Source of the DNA: Streptomyces shenzhenensis
GTDB taxonomy: Bacteria > Actinomycetota > Actinomycetes > Streptomycetales > Streptomycetaceae
Length of the DNA stretch: 64,000 nucleotides
Direction: 5' to 3'
NCBI RefSeq assembly: GCF_003688995.1
Contig: NZ_PENI01000019.1
Location: forward strand, 117,123 to 181,122
In this document: positions 1-7,373 of the stretch, one piece after another
How positions within the stretch are numbered: the stretch's first letter is position 1
Layout: the number at the start of each line of letters is the position of its first letter
Made by a program: the position numbers and the translations under genes
The notes under the pieces: generated by a model
The model's input: only the letters and a program-made list of their open reading frames with translations
The model's database searches: none
Told to the model about the DNA's origin: nothing

Positions 1-632
1 TCATGGGCAGCGGCGAGTACGCCATCGGCTCCCCGCTGTTCAAGAAGGTCACGGTCCACCTGGAGAACGGCCGGGACCTGGTGGTCAACGCGCCGAAGAA
101 CAGCACGAAGAACGTGTACGTGCAGGGTCTGAAGGTCAACGGCCGTACCTGGACGTCGACCTCGCTCCCGCACTCGGTGCTGGCCAAGGGCGGGGTGCTC
201 ACCTTCGACATGGGCTCCAGGCCGTCCACGTGGGGCACGGGCAAGAACGCGGGCCCGGTCTCCATCGCCCAGGACGGCAAGGTGCCGACGCCGCACGCGG
301 ACGTGCTGAAGGGTGACGGCGCGCTGTTCGACGACACCTCGGCGACGAACGCGGCGGTCACCTCCGTGGACCTGCCGGTCGGCGCCGCCACCAAGGCGGT
401 CCAGTACACGCTGACCTCGGCCACGGACCGCACGAAGGCACCGGCCGGCTGGACCCTCCAGGGCTCCACCGACGGCACCACGTGGAAGACCCTGGACGAG
501 CGCTCCGGCGAGTCGTTCACCTGGGACCGGCAGACCCGGGCGTTCACGATCCCCTCGCCGGGCACGTATGCGAAGTACCGGCTGGTCCTCGACGGTCAGT
601 CGACGCTGGCGGAGGTGGAGCTGCTGGCCTGA
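1..632 (+). CDS. GH92 family alpha-mannosidase, C-terminal fragment (5' end outside window)
   Basis: Only the last 210 or so codons are present. The first part (YAIGSPLFKKVTVHLENG, then VYVQGLKVNG and a W-T-S-T-SLPH stretch) matches the C-terminal beta-sandwich of GH92 glycosidases, which hydrolyse alpha-mannosides and in streptomycetes are usually secreted. From about base 330 to the stop the sequence looks like an F5/8-type (discoidin-like) carbohydrate-binding domain: LFDDTSATNAAV, WTLQGSTDGTTWKTLD, YAKYRLVLDG and a final LAEVELLA. The gene faces a second GH92 gene (1047-4310), so two related mannosidases sit tail to tail. A strong hairpin terminator follows. The ATG at position 3 is internal, not a start. 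The family call is secure; substrate linkage is inferred from the family. Confidence 0.85.
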   Translation, partial: MGSGEYAIGSPLFKKVTVHLENGRDLVVNAPKNSTKNVYVQGLKVNGRTWTSTSLPHSVLAKGGVLTFDMGSRPSTWGTGKNAGPVSIAQDGKVPTPHADVLKGDGALFDDTSATNAAVTSVDLPVGAATKAVQYTLTSATDRTKAPAGWTLQGSTDGTTWKTLDERSGESFTWDRQTRAFTIPSPGTYAKYRLVLDGQSTLAEVELLA

Positions 633-646
633 CCCGCGCCGCACAC

Positions 647-692
647 GCCGAGGGGCGGGCCCGGAATCACTCCGGGTCCGCCCCTTCGGCGT
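647..692 (+). terminator. Rho-independent-type hairpin after the GH92 fragment
   Basis: A long inverted repeat starts CGCCGAGGGGCGG and closes with CCGCCCCTTCGGCG around a 5-nt loop. It begins 14 bases after the stop codon of the upstream gene. There is no obvious U-tract, as is usual in high-GC actinobacteria. Confidence 0.8.
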
Positions 693-705
693 CCGCGGGG
701 CCGGC

Positions 706-954
706 CTCGGACAGCGCGGACGCGTCGAGTCGGTACCCCGCGCCGCGGCGGCTGTGGCCGCCCGCCCCCTCGCCGGCGCCCGGGTCGTGGACGTCAGCGC
801 CGGTACCGGCATCGCGACCGCGCTCCTGCGCGCCCGCGGCGCCGACGTGGTCGCGGTGGAACCCGGTGACGGCATGGCGGCCGAGTTCCGCCGCGGCCTC
901 CCCGACGTCCCGATCGTCCGGGGCAACGGCAACGCCCTGCCCGGGAACGGCGGG
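706..954 (+). pseudogene. SAM-dependent methyltransferase fragment
   Basis: In one forward frame the sequence reads ARPLAGARVVDVSAGTGIAT, then LLRARGADVVAVEPGDGMAA and a short FRRGLPDVPIVRGNGNALP. This is the class I methyltransferase core with glycine-rich motif I (DVSAGTG) and the acidic end of strand 2 (VAVEPG). There is no start codon with a ribosome site, no upstream N-terminus, and the similarity ends after about 85 residues, before motifs II and III. It lies between two convergent GH92 genes. I read it as the remnant of a deleted methyltransferase gene. What it once methylated cannot be told. Confidence 0.6.
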
Positions 955-1046
955 TGTGCACGGTGTCCGGGTGCGGCGCGAGGCGGCCTGCGGCGATGTC
1001 CGTCGGTCATCGCCCATCGCCGCAGGCCGCCCGCGGTGCCGTCCGG

Positions 1047-4000
1047 TCAGCCGACCGCGAGGGTGAAGACGTGCAGATCGGCGTTGTCGGGCAGGGTGAC
1101 GCGCACGATCCGCCGGCCCTCCGGGGCCGGGTACGGCCGGGTGGCGAAGACGTAGGTCGCCACCGGGTCCCGGTCGGCTCCGGCGACGTTGCGGTACGCC
1201 GTCCTGGCGACCACCTCGTTGCCGTACTGCACGGTCCCGCCGCCTCCGCCGACCGTCCAGTCCGTGAAGGAGAGGTCGACGGTGCCGGTGGTGCCGTCGT
1301 CGTAGCCGACGGTCGCCGTGGTGCGCTGGTTGCCGTTGACGGCGCTGCCGACGAAGGACAACCGGGCCGCCGGGGAGGCCAGTTCGATCGTCTGGCCGAC
1401 GGCCGACGCGTTGTCGGGACGGCCGCTCGGCGAGTCGGGCCAGACGAAGTCCAGGCCGTCCACGGTGCCGTGACCGCCCGGGGTCAGGCCCGCCGCGGCG
1501 AGGGCCTGGCGGGAGTAGCTCCACCCGCCGCCGTCGTAGTCGGCCTCGTCGTGGTCGCCCTCGTCGTCCGACACACCGGTGTTGTCGTACGCGGCGAGGA
1601 GGGTGCCGGGCGCGGCCACTGTCAGCGACACCGGCTGCGCGTAGGAGGTGTCGCCCGCGGTCACCGTGACCTTGACGGTGGCGAAGCCCTGCGGGGTGTC
1701 CGGGCCGGTGGCGAGGGTGATCTCCTGGGACCCGGCGGTCACCGTGCCCTCGGCGGGCGTCGCGGTGATCCCGTCCGGTGTCTCGACCCGGAAGCGGACC
1801 TCGGGCCCGGTGCCGCCGCTCAGCGACAGCGCGCGGATGCCGACCTGCGCGCTGCCGCCCGGCGCGACGGTCGCCGCGGTCGGGCCGACACCGATCTGGT
1901 ACGGCTGCTCGCCCTCCCGGAAGGACGGCGGCGCCTGGCCCGTGCCCCAGGCACGGTTCGGGGTGTCGGAGAGGGTGTAGTCGAGTCGGCCGCCGTCCCG
2001 CACGAAGGACGCCGGCAGCCAGGCCCGGTCACTGGTGCGGCCGTCGACCTTCAGGGACCGCACATACGGTGCGTCGGCCGCCGCGCCCGCCGCCCGGATC
2101 GAGATGTCGTTGCCGTGCGGCCTGTCGATCTCCGCCCGTTCGAACAGCGGCGAGGCGAGGACGAGTTCGGCCCGTGAGGGCACCTGCGGGTACATGCCGA
2201 GCGCCGAGAACACGTACCACGCCGACATCGCCCCGAGGTCGTCGTTGCCGGGTATGCCGCCCGGCTCGGTCGTCCACAGCTGCCGCATCGCCGCGCGGAC
2301 GGTCTCCTGCGTCCTGTACGGGGCGCCCGCGTAGTCGTACAGGTACGGGACGTTGAGGGACGGCTCGTTGTCCAGCTCCGACTTGGCGCCGCCACTGCCG
2401 GTGAAGGCCCAGCCGCCGTCGGCGTCGTGGAAGAAGTCGTCGAGCCGGGCCAGTGCCGCGTCGGTGCCGCCCATGGCGGCGAACAGGCCCGCCGGGTTGT
2501 GCTGGACCATCCAGGTGTACTGGGCGGCGGTGCCCTCCACGAAGCCGTTGCCGGTGTCCGGGGTGAAGCCGGTCACCCAGCTGCCGTCGGCCTTCCGGTT
2601 GGCGATGTAGCCGCCGGTCCGGTCGGCCGCGACGTTGAAGCTGTTCTGCCACCACTGGGCGCGCCGGGCGAAGGCGGCGGCGGTGTCCTTCTGCCCGGCC
2701 GCCGTGGCCAGTTGGGAGAGGGAGAAGTCCGCGGTGGACATCTCCAGGGTCTCGGCCGCGCCGCCCCAGGCGTTGGACACGGACGGCATGTAGTGCAGCG
2801 CCAGGTACTTGTCCAGCGAGGGCCGCTGGCCCACCGACAGCACCGGCTTGCCCGCCGCCGACAGGTCCTGGGCGGTGGGCACGGTCGCCGCCTTCACCAG
2901 CGAGTCCAGCGCGCCGCGCAGATCGAAGTCGGTGCCGCCGAAGGCCCGGATGCCGGCCAGTGCGGTCGGCGAGGGGTCGCCGTTCATGACGTGCGTGCCG
3001 CTCGCGCCGTGCAGCCAGCGGTCCCAGACGCCGCCGTTCTGCCGGGCCAGTTCGTACAGGGACTGCGCGATGTCCGACCCCGTCCGCGGGTCGAGCAGGG
3101 TCAGCAGTTGCACCTGGTCGCGGTAGACGTCCCAGCCGGAGAAGGTCCCGTACTGGGCCCGGTGGCCGCGGCCCACCCGGTGCACCGCGCCGTCGCTGCC
3201 GCGGTATCTGCCGTCGGCGTCACTGATCACGTTCGGGTGCAGCAGGGCGTGGTAGAGGGCGGTGTAGAAGGTGGTGCGTTCGGCGTCGGTGCCGCCGCCC
3301 ACCCGGATCTGCCCCAGCCGCTCGCGCCAGGCGCGCCGGGCGGCGTCCCGCACGTCGGCGAAGGACCGGTACGACGGGTTCTCCGCGGCGAGGTTGGCCG
3401 CGGCGCCGGCCGGACTCACGTACGAGATGCCGACCTTGGCGTGCACGGGACCGGCGCCCGGCTCGAACTCGACGTAGCCGCCGGCGCCCTTGCCCGCCAC
3501 CGGCCGGCCGCCGTCGGTGAAGCCGCCCGTGCCGCCCGAGGCGGCCGTGGCCCCCGGGTTCAGCTGGTCGTCCTGCCAGGTGCCGGTCGCCTTGAAGGCA
3601 CGGTCGAACGTCGCCGTGAAGTACAGCGTGTAGTAGTCGCGCCGGCCCTCGGGGTCGAGGTAGCCGCAGAAGTTGCCGGAGGTGACGGACCCGGAGACGG
3701 TGCGCCGCTCGGGGTCGATCTGCACCGTCGAAGCGCTGGAGCCCACCTCGGAGTTGGCGGTGCGCACCAGCAGCGAGGCGGGCTTGCCGGCCGGATAGGT
3801 GAAGCGGGCCGAGCCGGTGTGCGCGGTGGCGGTGAGGTCGGCGCGCACACCGGAGGCCAGGGTCACCCCGTAGTGACCGGGTTCGGCGCTCTCGTCGGCG
3901 TGGTCGAAGTCGGCGGCGTAGACGGCGTCCTTGGTGTCGCTCGCCGGGGACGAGGTGACCTCGCCCGGGTACGGGAAGAACGGGATGTCGCCGCTGCCGC

Positions 4001-4310
4001 CCGCGCAGCCCGTGCCGGACATGTGCGTGAGGCTGAAGCCCCGGATGCGGGTGGCGTCGTACTGGTAGCCGCCGGGCGCCGCGGTTCTCGTCGCGTCGCC
4101 TCGGGTGTTCTCGGGGCTCCAGGAGAGCATGCCGAACGGCACGACGGCGCCCGGGAAGACATTGCCGCCGTTCCTGGTGCCGATCAGCGGATCGACGTAC
4201 GCGGTCGGGTCCTTGACGAGTTCGGGGGGTGCTGCGGTGGCCGCCAGGGCGGGGGAGCCGCCGACCGCGAGCACGGCGGCCAGCAGCAGGGACGTGGGAC
4301 GGAAACGCAT
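1047..4310 (-). CDS. Secreted GH92 alpha-mannosidase with NEW3 and C-terminal sandwich domain
   Basis: The protein is 1087 residues. The ATG at 4310 is chosen because GAAGGAGGAG lies just upstream and a clear signal peptide follows (MRFRPTSLLLAAVLAVGG, ALAATA). The mature part opens with the GH92 signature DPLIGTRNGGNVFPGAVVPFG. NEPSLNVPYLYDYAG and GNDDLGAMSAWYVFSALG are the conserved active-site segments of the calcium-dependent mannosidases. From about residue 745 a NEW3-like module (TVAPGGSAQVGIRA) precedes a final beta-sandwich of about 190 residues (GTLLAAYDNTGVSDD, HVFTLAVG), probably carbohydrate-binding. It should release mannose from alpha-mannans or glycans outside the cell. Two GACA-N4-TGTC-type palindromes lie 151-209 bp upstream. 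The ORF stays open to 4850, but that extension precedes the signal peptide and overlaps the next gene. Confidence 0.92.
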   Translation of the reverse strand: MRFRPTSLLLAAVLAVGGSPALAATAAPPELVKDPTAYVDPLIGTRNGGNVFPGAVVPFGMLSWSPENTRGDATRTAAPGGYQYDATRIRGFSLTHMSGTGCAGGSGDIPFFPYPGEVTSSPASDTKDAVYAADFDHADESAEPGHYGVTLASGVRADLTATAHTGSARFTYPAGKPASLLVRTANSEVGSSASTVQIDPERRTVSGSVTSGNFCGYLDPEGRRDYYTLYFTATFDRAFKATGTWQDDQLNPGATAASGGTGGFTDGGRPVAGKGAGGYVEFEPGAGPVHAKVGISYVSPAGAAANLAAENPSYRSFADVRDAARRAWRERLGQIRVGGGTDAERTTFYTALYHALLHPNVISDADGRYRGSDGAVHRVGRGHRAQYGTFSGWDVYRDQVQLLTLLDPRTGSDIAQSLYELARQNGGVWDRWLHGASGTHVMNGDPSPTALAGIRAFGGTDFDLRGALDSLVKAATVPTAQDLSAAGKPVLSVGQRPSLDKYLALHYMPSVSNAWGGAAETLEMSTADFSLSQLATAAGQKDTAAAFARRAQWWQNSFNVAADRTGGYIANRKADGSWVTGFTPDTGNGFVEGTAAQYTWMVQHNPAGLFAAMGGTDAALARLDDFFHDADGGWAFTGSGGAKSELDNEPSLNVPYLYDYAGAPYRTQETVRAAMRQLWTTEPGGIPGNDDLGAMSAWYVFSALGMYPQVPSRAELVLASPLFERAEIDRPHGNDISIRAAGAAADAPYVRSLKVDGRTSDRAWLPASFVRDGGRLDYTLSDTPNRAWGTGQAPPSFREGEQPYQIGVGPTAATVAPGGSAQVGIRALSLSGGTGPEVRFRVETPDGITATPAEGTVTAGSQEITLATGPDTPQGFATVKVTVTAGDTSYAQPVSLTVAAPGTLLAAYDNTGVSDDEGDHDEADYDGGGWSYSRQALAAAGLTPGGHGTVDGLDFVWPDSPSGRPDNASAVGQTIELASPAARLSFVGSAVNGNQRTTATVGYDDGTTGTVDLSFTDWTVGGGGGTVQYGNEVVARTAYRNVAGADRDPVATYVFATRPYPAPEGRRIVRVTLPDNADLHVFTLAVG

Positions 4311-4460
4311 GACGCGGCCCCTCCTCCTTCGGACGGGTCGCGCACCACAGGTCGCACAAGCCGCAGGGACAGTAACGTGCGCCACCGGTACCACGGAAGA
4401 CCGCGTGCGCCGACGCCGACCCCCGCCGCCCCCACCCGACCGGGCTACCACAAGTGGCTT

Positions 4461-4472
4461 GACATCGTTGTC
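4461..4472. promoter_or_regulatory. LacI-type operator candidate, copy 1
   Basis: GACATCGTTGTC is an imperfect 12-bp palindrome of the same form as the perfect copy at 4507-4518, 46 bp away. It lies 151 bp upstream of the GH92 start at 4310, in a stretch less GC-rich than its surroundings. The form, with a central CG, is typical of LacI/GalR family operators that repress sugar genes. No regulator gene is adjacent. Confidence 0.5.
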
Positions 4473-4506
4473 CGTTGAGGCGGTAGAGTCATGTTCACAC
4501 CAAAAC

Positions 4507-4518
4507 GACAACGTTGTC
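4507..4518. promoter_or_regulatory. LacI-type operator candidate, copy 2
   Basis: GACAACGTTGTC is a perfect 12-bp palindrome 197 bp upstream of the GH92 start. Together with copy 1 it makes a two-site arrangement in the intergenic region 4311-4626, which holds no gene of its own. It most likely controls the GH92 gene, since the neighbour on the other side ends here and has its own control region further away. Confidence 0.55.
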
Positions 4519-4626
4519 GCACCCCAGCTCGACACAAGCCACGCCCCACCCGGACGGGCAGACCCCTCTCGCCCGTCCGGCTCGCGGACCCGGTGCGCGA
4601 CCGCCGCCGGGTCCGCCCGGAGCAGC

Positions 4627-5715
4627 TCAACCGACCTGACAGGGCAGGCTCGTCGCGCTGTCACCGCCGGATCCGGAGACCACGTACCCGAAGGTCGCGC
4701 TCTGCCCCGGACTGAGCGACCCGTTCCAGTCGGCGTTGTGGACCATGACGTCCTGCCCGGTGTAGGTCGCGTTCCCGTTCCACAGGCTGTCCACCGACTG
4801 ACCGGCGGGCAGCGTCCAGTCGACCATCCAGCCGAGCATCGGCACATCACCGCTGTTGGTGACGGTCACCTCGGACTGGTATCCGCCCGACCAGGTTCCG
4901 GTGGTCCGCCGGGTGGCCGTGCAGGCGCCGGGCGGCGGCTCGGTCGGGTTCCCGGGGTCGTGGATGCCCGTCACCTCGCCGTTGCCCCCGTCGAAGACGA
5001 CGTCGGAGCAGGAGTAGAAGGTCTCGGCGCTGTCGGACCGCTGCCACACCATGTAGACGATGTGCCGCCCCGACTTGCCCGCCGGCAGCCGGCCGCTCCA
5101 CGAGTAGTTGGCCTCGACCGTGCCCGGACTACCGTTCAGCGGCGGGTGGTCGACCGTCAGGAACGGCTGGTCCTCCATGTCGTCCCAGGTGAGCGGCTGG
5201 GTGGGGGCATAGCCGTCCTCGGTGACGTAGACGTAGAACCAGCCCGGGTGGGCGGCCCAGGCGTTGTACGAGAAGTCGACCGTGGCGCCCGAGGTCAGAT
5301 GGGTCAGCGGCCAGTCGTCGCGCGCGACATTGAAGCCCGTGAAGTTCGGGTTGCCGCCGCTGCACAGCTCGCCGTCGGGCACGAAGCCACGGGTGCGCCC
5401 TGCGGCGTCCGACCGCAGCACGGAGAACCAGTTGTAGAACGGCGTGGTCCCGCTGATCTGCTGGGCCGCCCGGCAGGCCGGGTTGACGGGTTTGATCTCA
5501 CCGGTGTCGGTGAGCCCGTCCTGCCAGCACAGGAAGGTACGGCTGCCCGGCTTCATGGGGGTGCCGTGGGCCTCGGCGCGGGTGCCGCCGGCCACGATGA
5601 GCCCGAGGGCCGGAACGGTGGTCAGCAGCGCCAGCAGAACGAGGAAGAGGGCCTTGCGCGATGAGGCCCCCGCTAATCGTGGGCACCCCCTGGGCGGCCC
5701 TAATGTCGCAGACAT
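4627..5715 (-). CDS. AA10 lytic polysaccharide monooxygenase with CBM2 domain
   Basis: A 362-residue secreted copper enzyme that oxidatively cleaves crystalline cellulose or chitin. A signal peptide (hydrophobic core LFLVLLALLTTVPALGLIVAG) ends in AEA, so cleavage exposes His50 as the N-terminal histidine of the copper brace (HGTPMKPGSRTFLC). The second brace histidine is His156 in NAWAAHPGWFYVY. After a Pro-rich linker (PTEPPPG) a CBM2 module of about 100 residues closes the protein (W-S-G-G-YQSEVTVTNSG, WTLPAGQSV). The start at 5715 has GGAGG eight bases upstream. Two TTA codons (Leu5 and Leu14, bases 5701-5703 and 5674-5676) lie in the signal peptide, suggesting dependence on the bldA tRNA. 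A perfect CebR box upstream points to cellulose as substrate. Confidence 0.93.
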   Translation of the reverse strand: MSATLGPPRGCPRLAGASSRKALFLVLLALLTTVPALGLIVAGGTRAEAHGTPMKPGSRTFLCWQDGLTDTGEIKPVNPACRAAQQISGTTPFYNWFSVLRSDAAGRTRGFVPDGELCSGGNPNFTGFNVARDDWPLTHLTSGATVDFSYNAWAAHPGWFYVYVTEDGYAPTQPLTWDDMEDQPFLTVDHPPLNGSPGTVEANYSWSGRLPAGKSGRHIVYMVWQRSDSAETFYSCSDVVFDGGNGEVTGIHDPGNPTEPPPGACTATRRTTGTWSGGYQSEVTVTNSGDVPMLGWMVDWTLPAGQSVDSLWNGNATYTGQDVMVHNADWNGSLSPGQSATFGYVVSGSGGDSATSLPCQVG

Positions 5716-5826
5716 GACACATCTACCTCCGGAATCGACGGTCGTGCGAAGGGTGCGCGGGTGTCTTCGGTGCCGCGTGAGCGTGAGGGGGGAGCGATCC
5801 CGCACTGCGGGTTCCGGTCCGCCGAA

Positions 5827-5840
5827 TGGGAGCGCTCCCA
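5827..5840. promoter_or_regulatory. CebR box upstream of the LPMO gene
   Basis: TGGGAGCGCTCCCA is the exact 14-bp palindrome known as the binding site of CebR, the LacI-family repressor that responds to cello-oligosaccharides in Streptomyces. It lies 112 bp upstream of the LPMO start at 5715, so cellobiose or cellotriose should induce the gene. Confidence 0.88.
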
Positions 5841-5929
5841 CCCCACTCCCCAGTGAAGCTAGCGCGCCCGACGACACCTGTAAACGCCCGGCGCCGGACC
5901 GGCGTCCCGGTTCGCCGGGCTTCGCGGAT

Positions 5930-6284
5930 GCCGGTGAGGTGGCCGGGGTGCCGGCCGGCTTCGGTCACCCGGTCGTCCTCTGCGCCCGCGACGAGGAAGC
6001 GCTGCCGGAGCCGGCCAAGGAACTGATGGCCGGCCGCAGCGGCGGCGGAGTCACCGAACGCGCCGACAGCACCGGCACCGGCTTCGCCGTCGGCCGCGGG
6101 CCCTTCTTCGGCCGACGGCCGTGCCCAGCCGGCATCCGCCGTGGCCGAACCGTTCCTCGGCACGATCTGCCCGCCCGTGGCCCCACCCCGTACGGGACGA
6201 CTTCGTGTCGCTCGGCCCCGCCCACAGCACGGTGGTGGACGAAGCGGTCACCCGCACGCCCGGCCACCACCTCACGGGTTCCTA
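5930..6284 (+). pseudogene. Possible decayed dehydrogenase-like fragment in the LPMO-kinase gap
   Basis: The 566-bp gap between the LPMO and the PfkB kinase holds no intact gene beyond the CebR box. One forward frame reads GHPVVLCARDEEALPEPAKEL, which recalls the cofactor-strand region of short-chain dehydrogenases. A different frame reads DDFVSLGPAHSTVVDEAV and ends in a stop at 6284. The two pieces need a frame change to join, and no glycine-rich motif or YxxxK is visible. This could be chance coding potential in GC-rich DNA, so I hold it weakly. Confidence 0.2.
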
Positions 6285-7211
6285 GGGCTTGGGCTTTCGG
6301 TTCGGGGACGGTCTCTTCGGCCAGGCGGTCGCGAGGAGTTCGTCCGTCGTTGCCCGGTCCGGGTACCCTCCCTGCGCGCCGAGGTGGCCGCAGGCGTACG
6401 TCGCCGAGGCCACCGCCGCCCGGAGCGCCGCGTGCGGGTCCGCACCGGACAGGGAGCGGGCGATGTAGACCCCGGCCAGGCAGTCGCCGGCACCGGTGGT
6501 GTCGACGATCCGGTCGGCGGGCGGCGGCGCGACGGCGATCTCGCCGGAACCGTACGTCAGCGCCGCCCCGCGTAACCCCCCGGTGCGGACGACCGACTTG
6601 AGGCGGTGCCGGGCCGAGAAGCCGGGCACGTCACCTATCGCCGCCGCGGTCTTCTCGTTGACGAAGACGACCGCGGCCCCGGACAGGGCCGGGGCGAGCG
6701 CGTCCATGCCGTGGGCGAGCGCGAGGGGTTCCAAGTCGATCGACATCGGGATGCCGGCGGCTCGTGCCCGCTCCGCGAGTACGGCGGCACCCTCGGGGTG
6801 CAGACAGGAGGTGTGGATCCAGTCCACGCCCGCCAGGTCGGCGCCGCGCACCCGCTCCAGCGGGGGATACTGCGACACGGACGAGGTGTAGACGAGACGT
6901 TTTTCCCCGTCCTCGGCCAGGGTGCACACCGACACCGCGGTCCGGCCCGCTGCGGTGGTGACACCCGTGACGTCGACCCCGCGGGCCGCGAGGAAGTCCC
7001 TGGTGTAGGCGCCGAACACGTCGTCCCCGACGACGGCCAGCAGCGCCGTGCCGATGCCCTGCCGGGCGCAGGCGACCGCGGAGTTGGCGGCCACCCCGCC
7101 GGCGCTCACCAGGTTCTCGAACGCGTGCGTCTTCTGGTCCGGGTCGGGAAAGCGAGCCACGCGCAGCGCAACGTCGAACGCTATGTCTCCGCAGAACAGG
7201 GCCGTCGCCAT
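6282..7211 (-). CDS. PfkB-family carbohydrate kinase
   Basis: A 309-residue sugar kinase of the ribokinase/PfkB family, of normal length. GGVAANSAVACARQG near residue 40 is the N-terminal PfkB signature (substrate pocket). DRIVDTTGAGDCLAGVYIA near residue 240 is the C-terminal signature with the anion hole and catalytic Asp. It should phosphorylate a sugar or nucleoside with ATP in the cytoplasm; the substrate cannot be read from sequence. It starts at ATG 7211 with a GGGG-type ribosome site. It follows the histidine kinase gene on the same strand after 162 bp, so the two may be co-transcribed, although nothing links them functionally. Confidence 0.88.
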   Translation of the reverse strand: MATALFCGDIAFDVALRVARFPDPDQKTHAFENLVSAGGVAANSAVACARQGIGTALLAVVGDDVFGAYTRDFLAARGVDVTGVTTAAGRTAVSVCTLAEDGEKRLVYTSSVSQYPPLERVRGADLAGVDWIHTSCLHPEGAAVLAERARAAGIPMSIDLEPLALAHGMDALAPALSGAAVVFVNEKTAAAIGDVPGFSARHRLKSVVRTGGLRGAALTYGSGEIAVAPPPADRIVDTTGAGDCLAGVYIARSLSGADPHAALRAAVASATYACGHLGAQGGYPDRATTDELLATAWPKRPSPNRKPKP

Positions 7212-7373
7212 GATGGTGCTCCCCTCGTCGCAGGCTCGACCGGTCCGAACTCGGGTAGCTACCCGAAGTCCCCTCCGGACATGCTCGGCCTCGGGTCACG
7301 GCGGCACGGCGTTCGACCCGCGGGCGGCCTCCGCGCACCCAACCGGCCCCCGGCCCGCACACAGCGCGCCCCC

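Noticed and set aside
1047..4850. A 1267-residue version of the GH92 protein starting at 4850
   Set aside because: The signal peptide at 4310 would be internal, the two operator palindromes would be coding, and it would overlap the LPMO 3' end.
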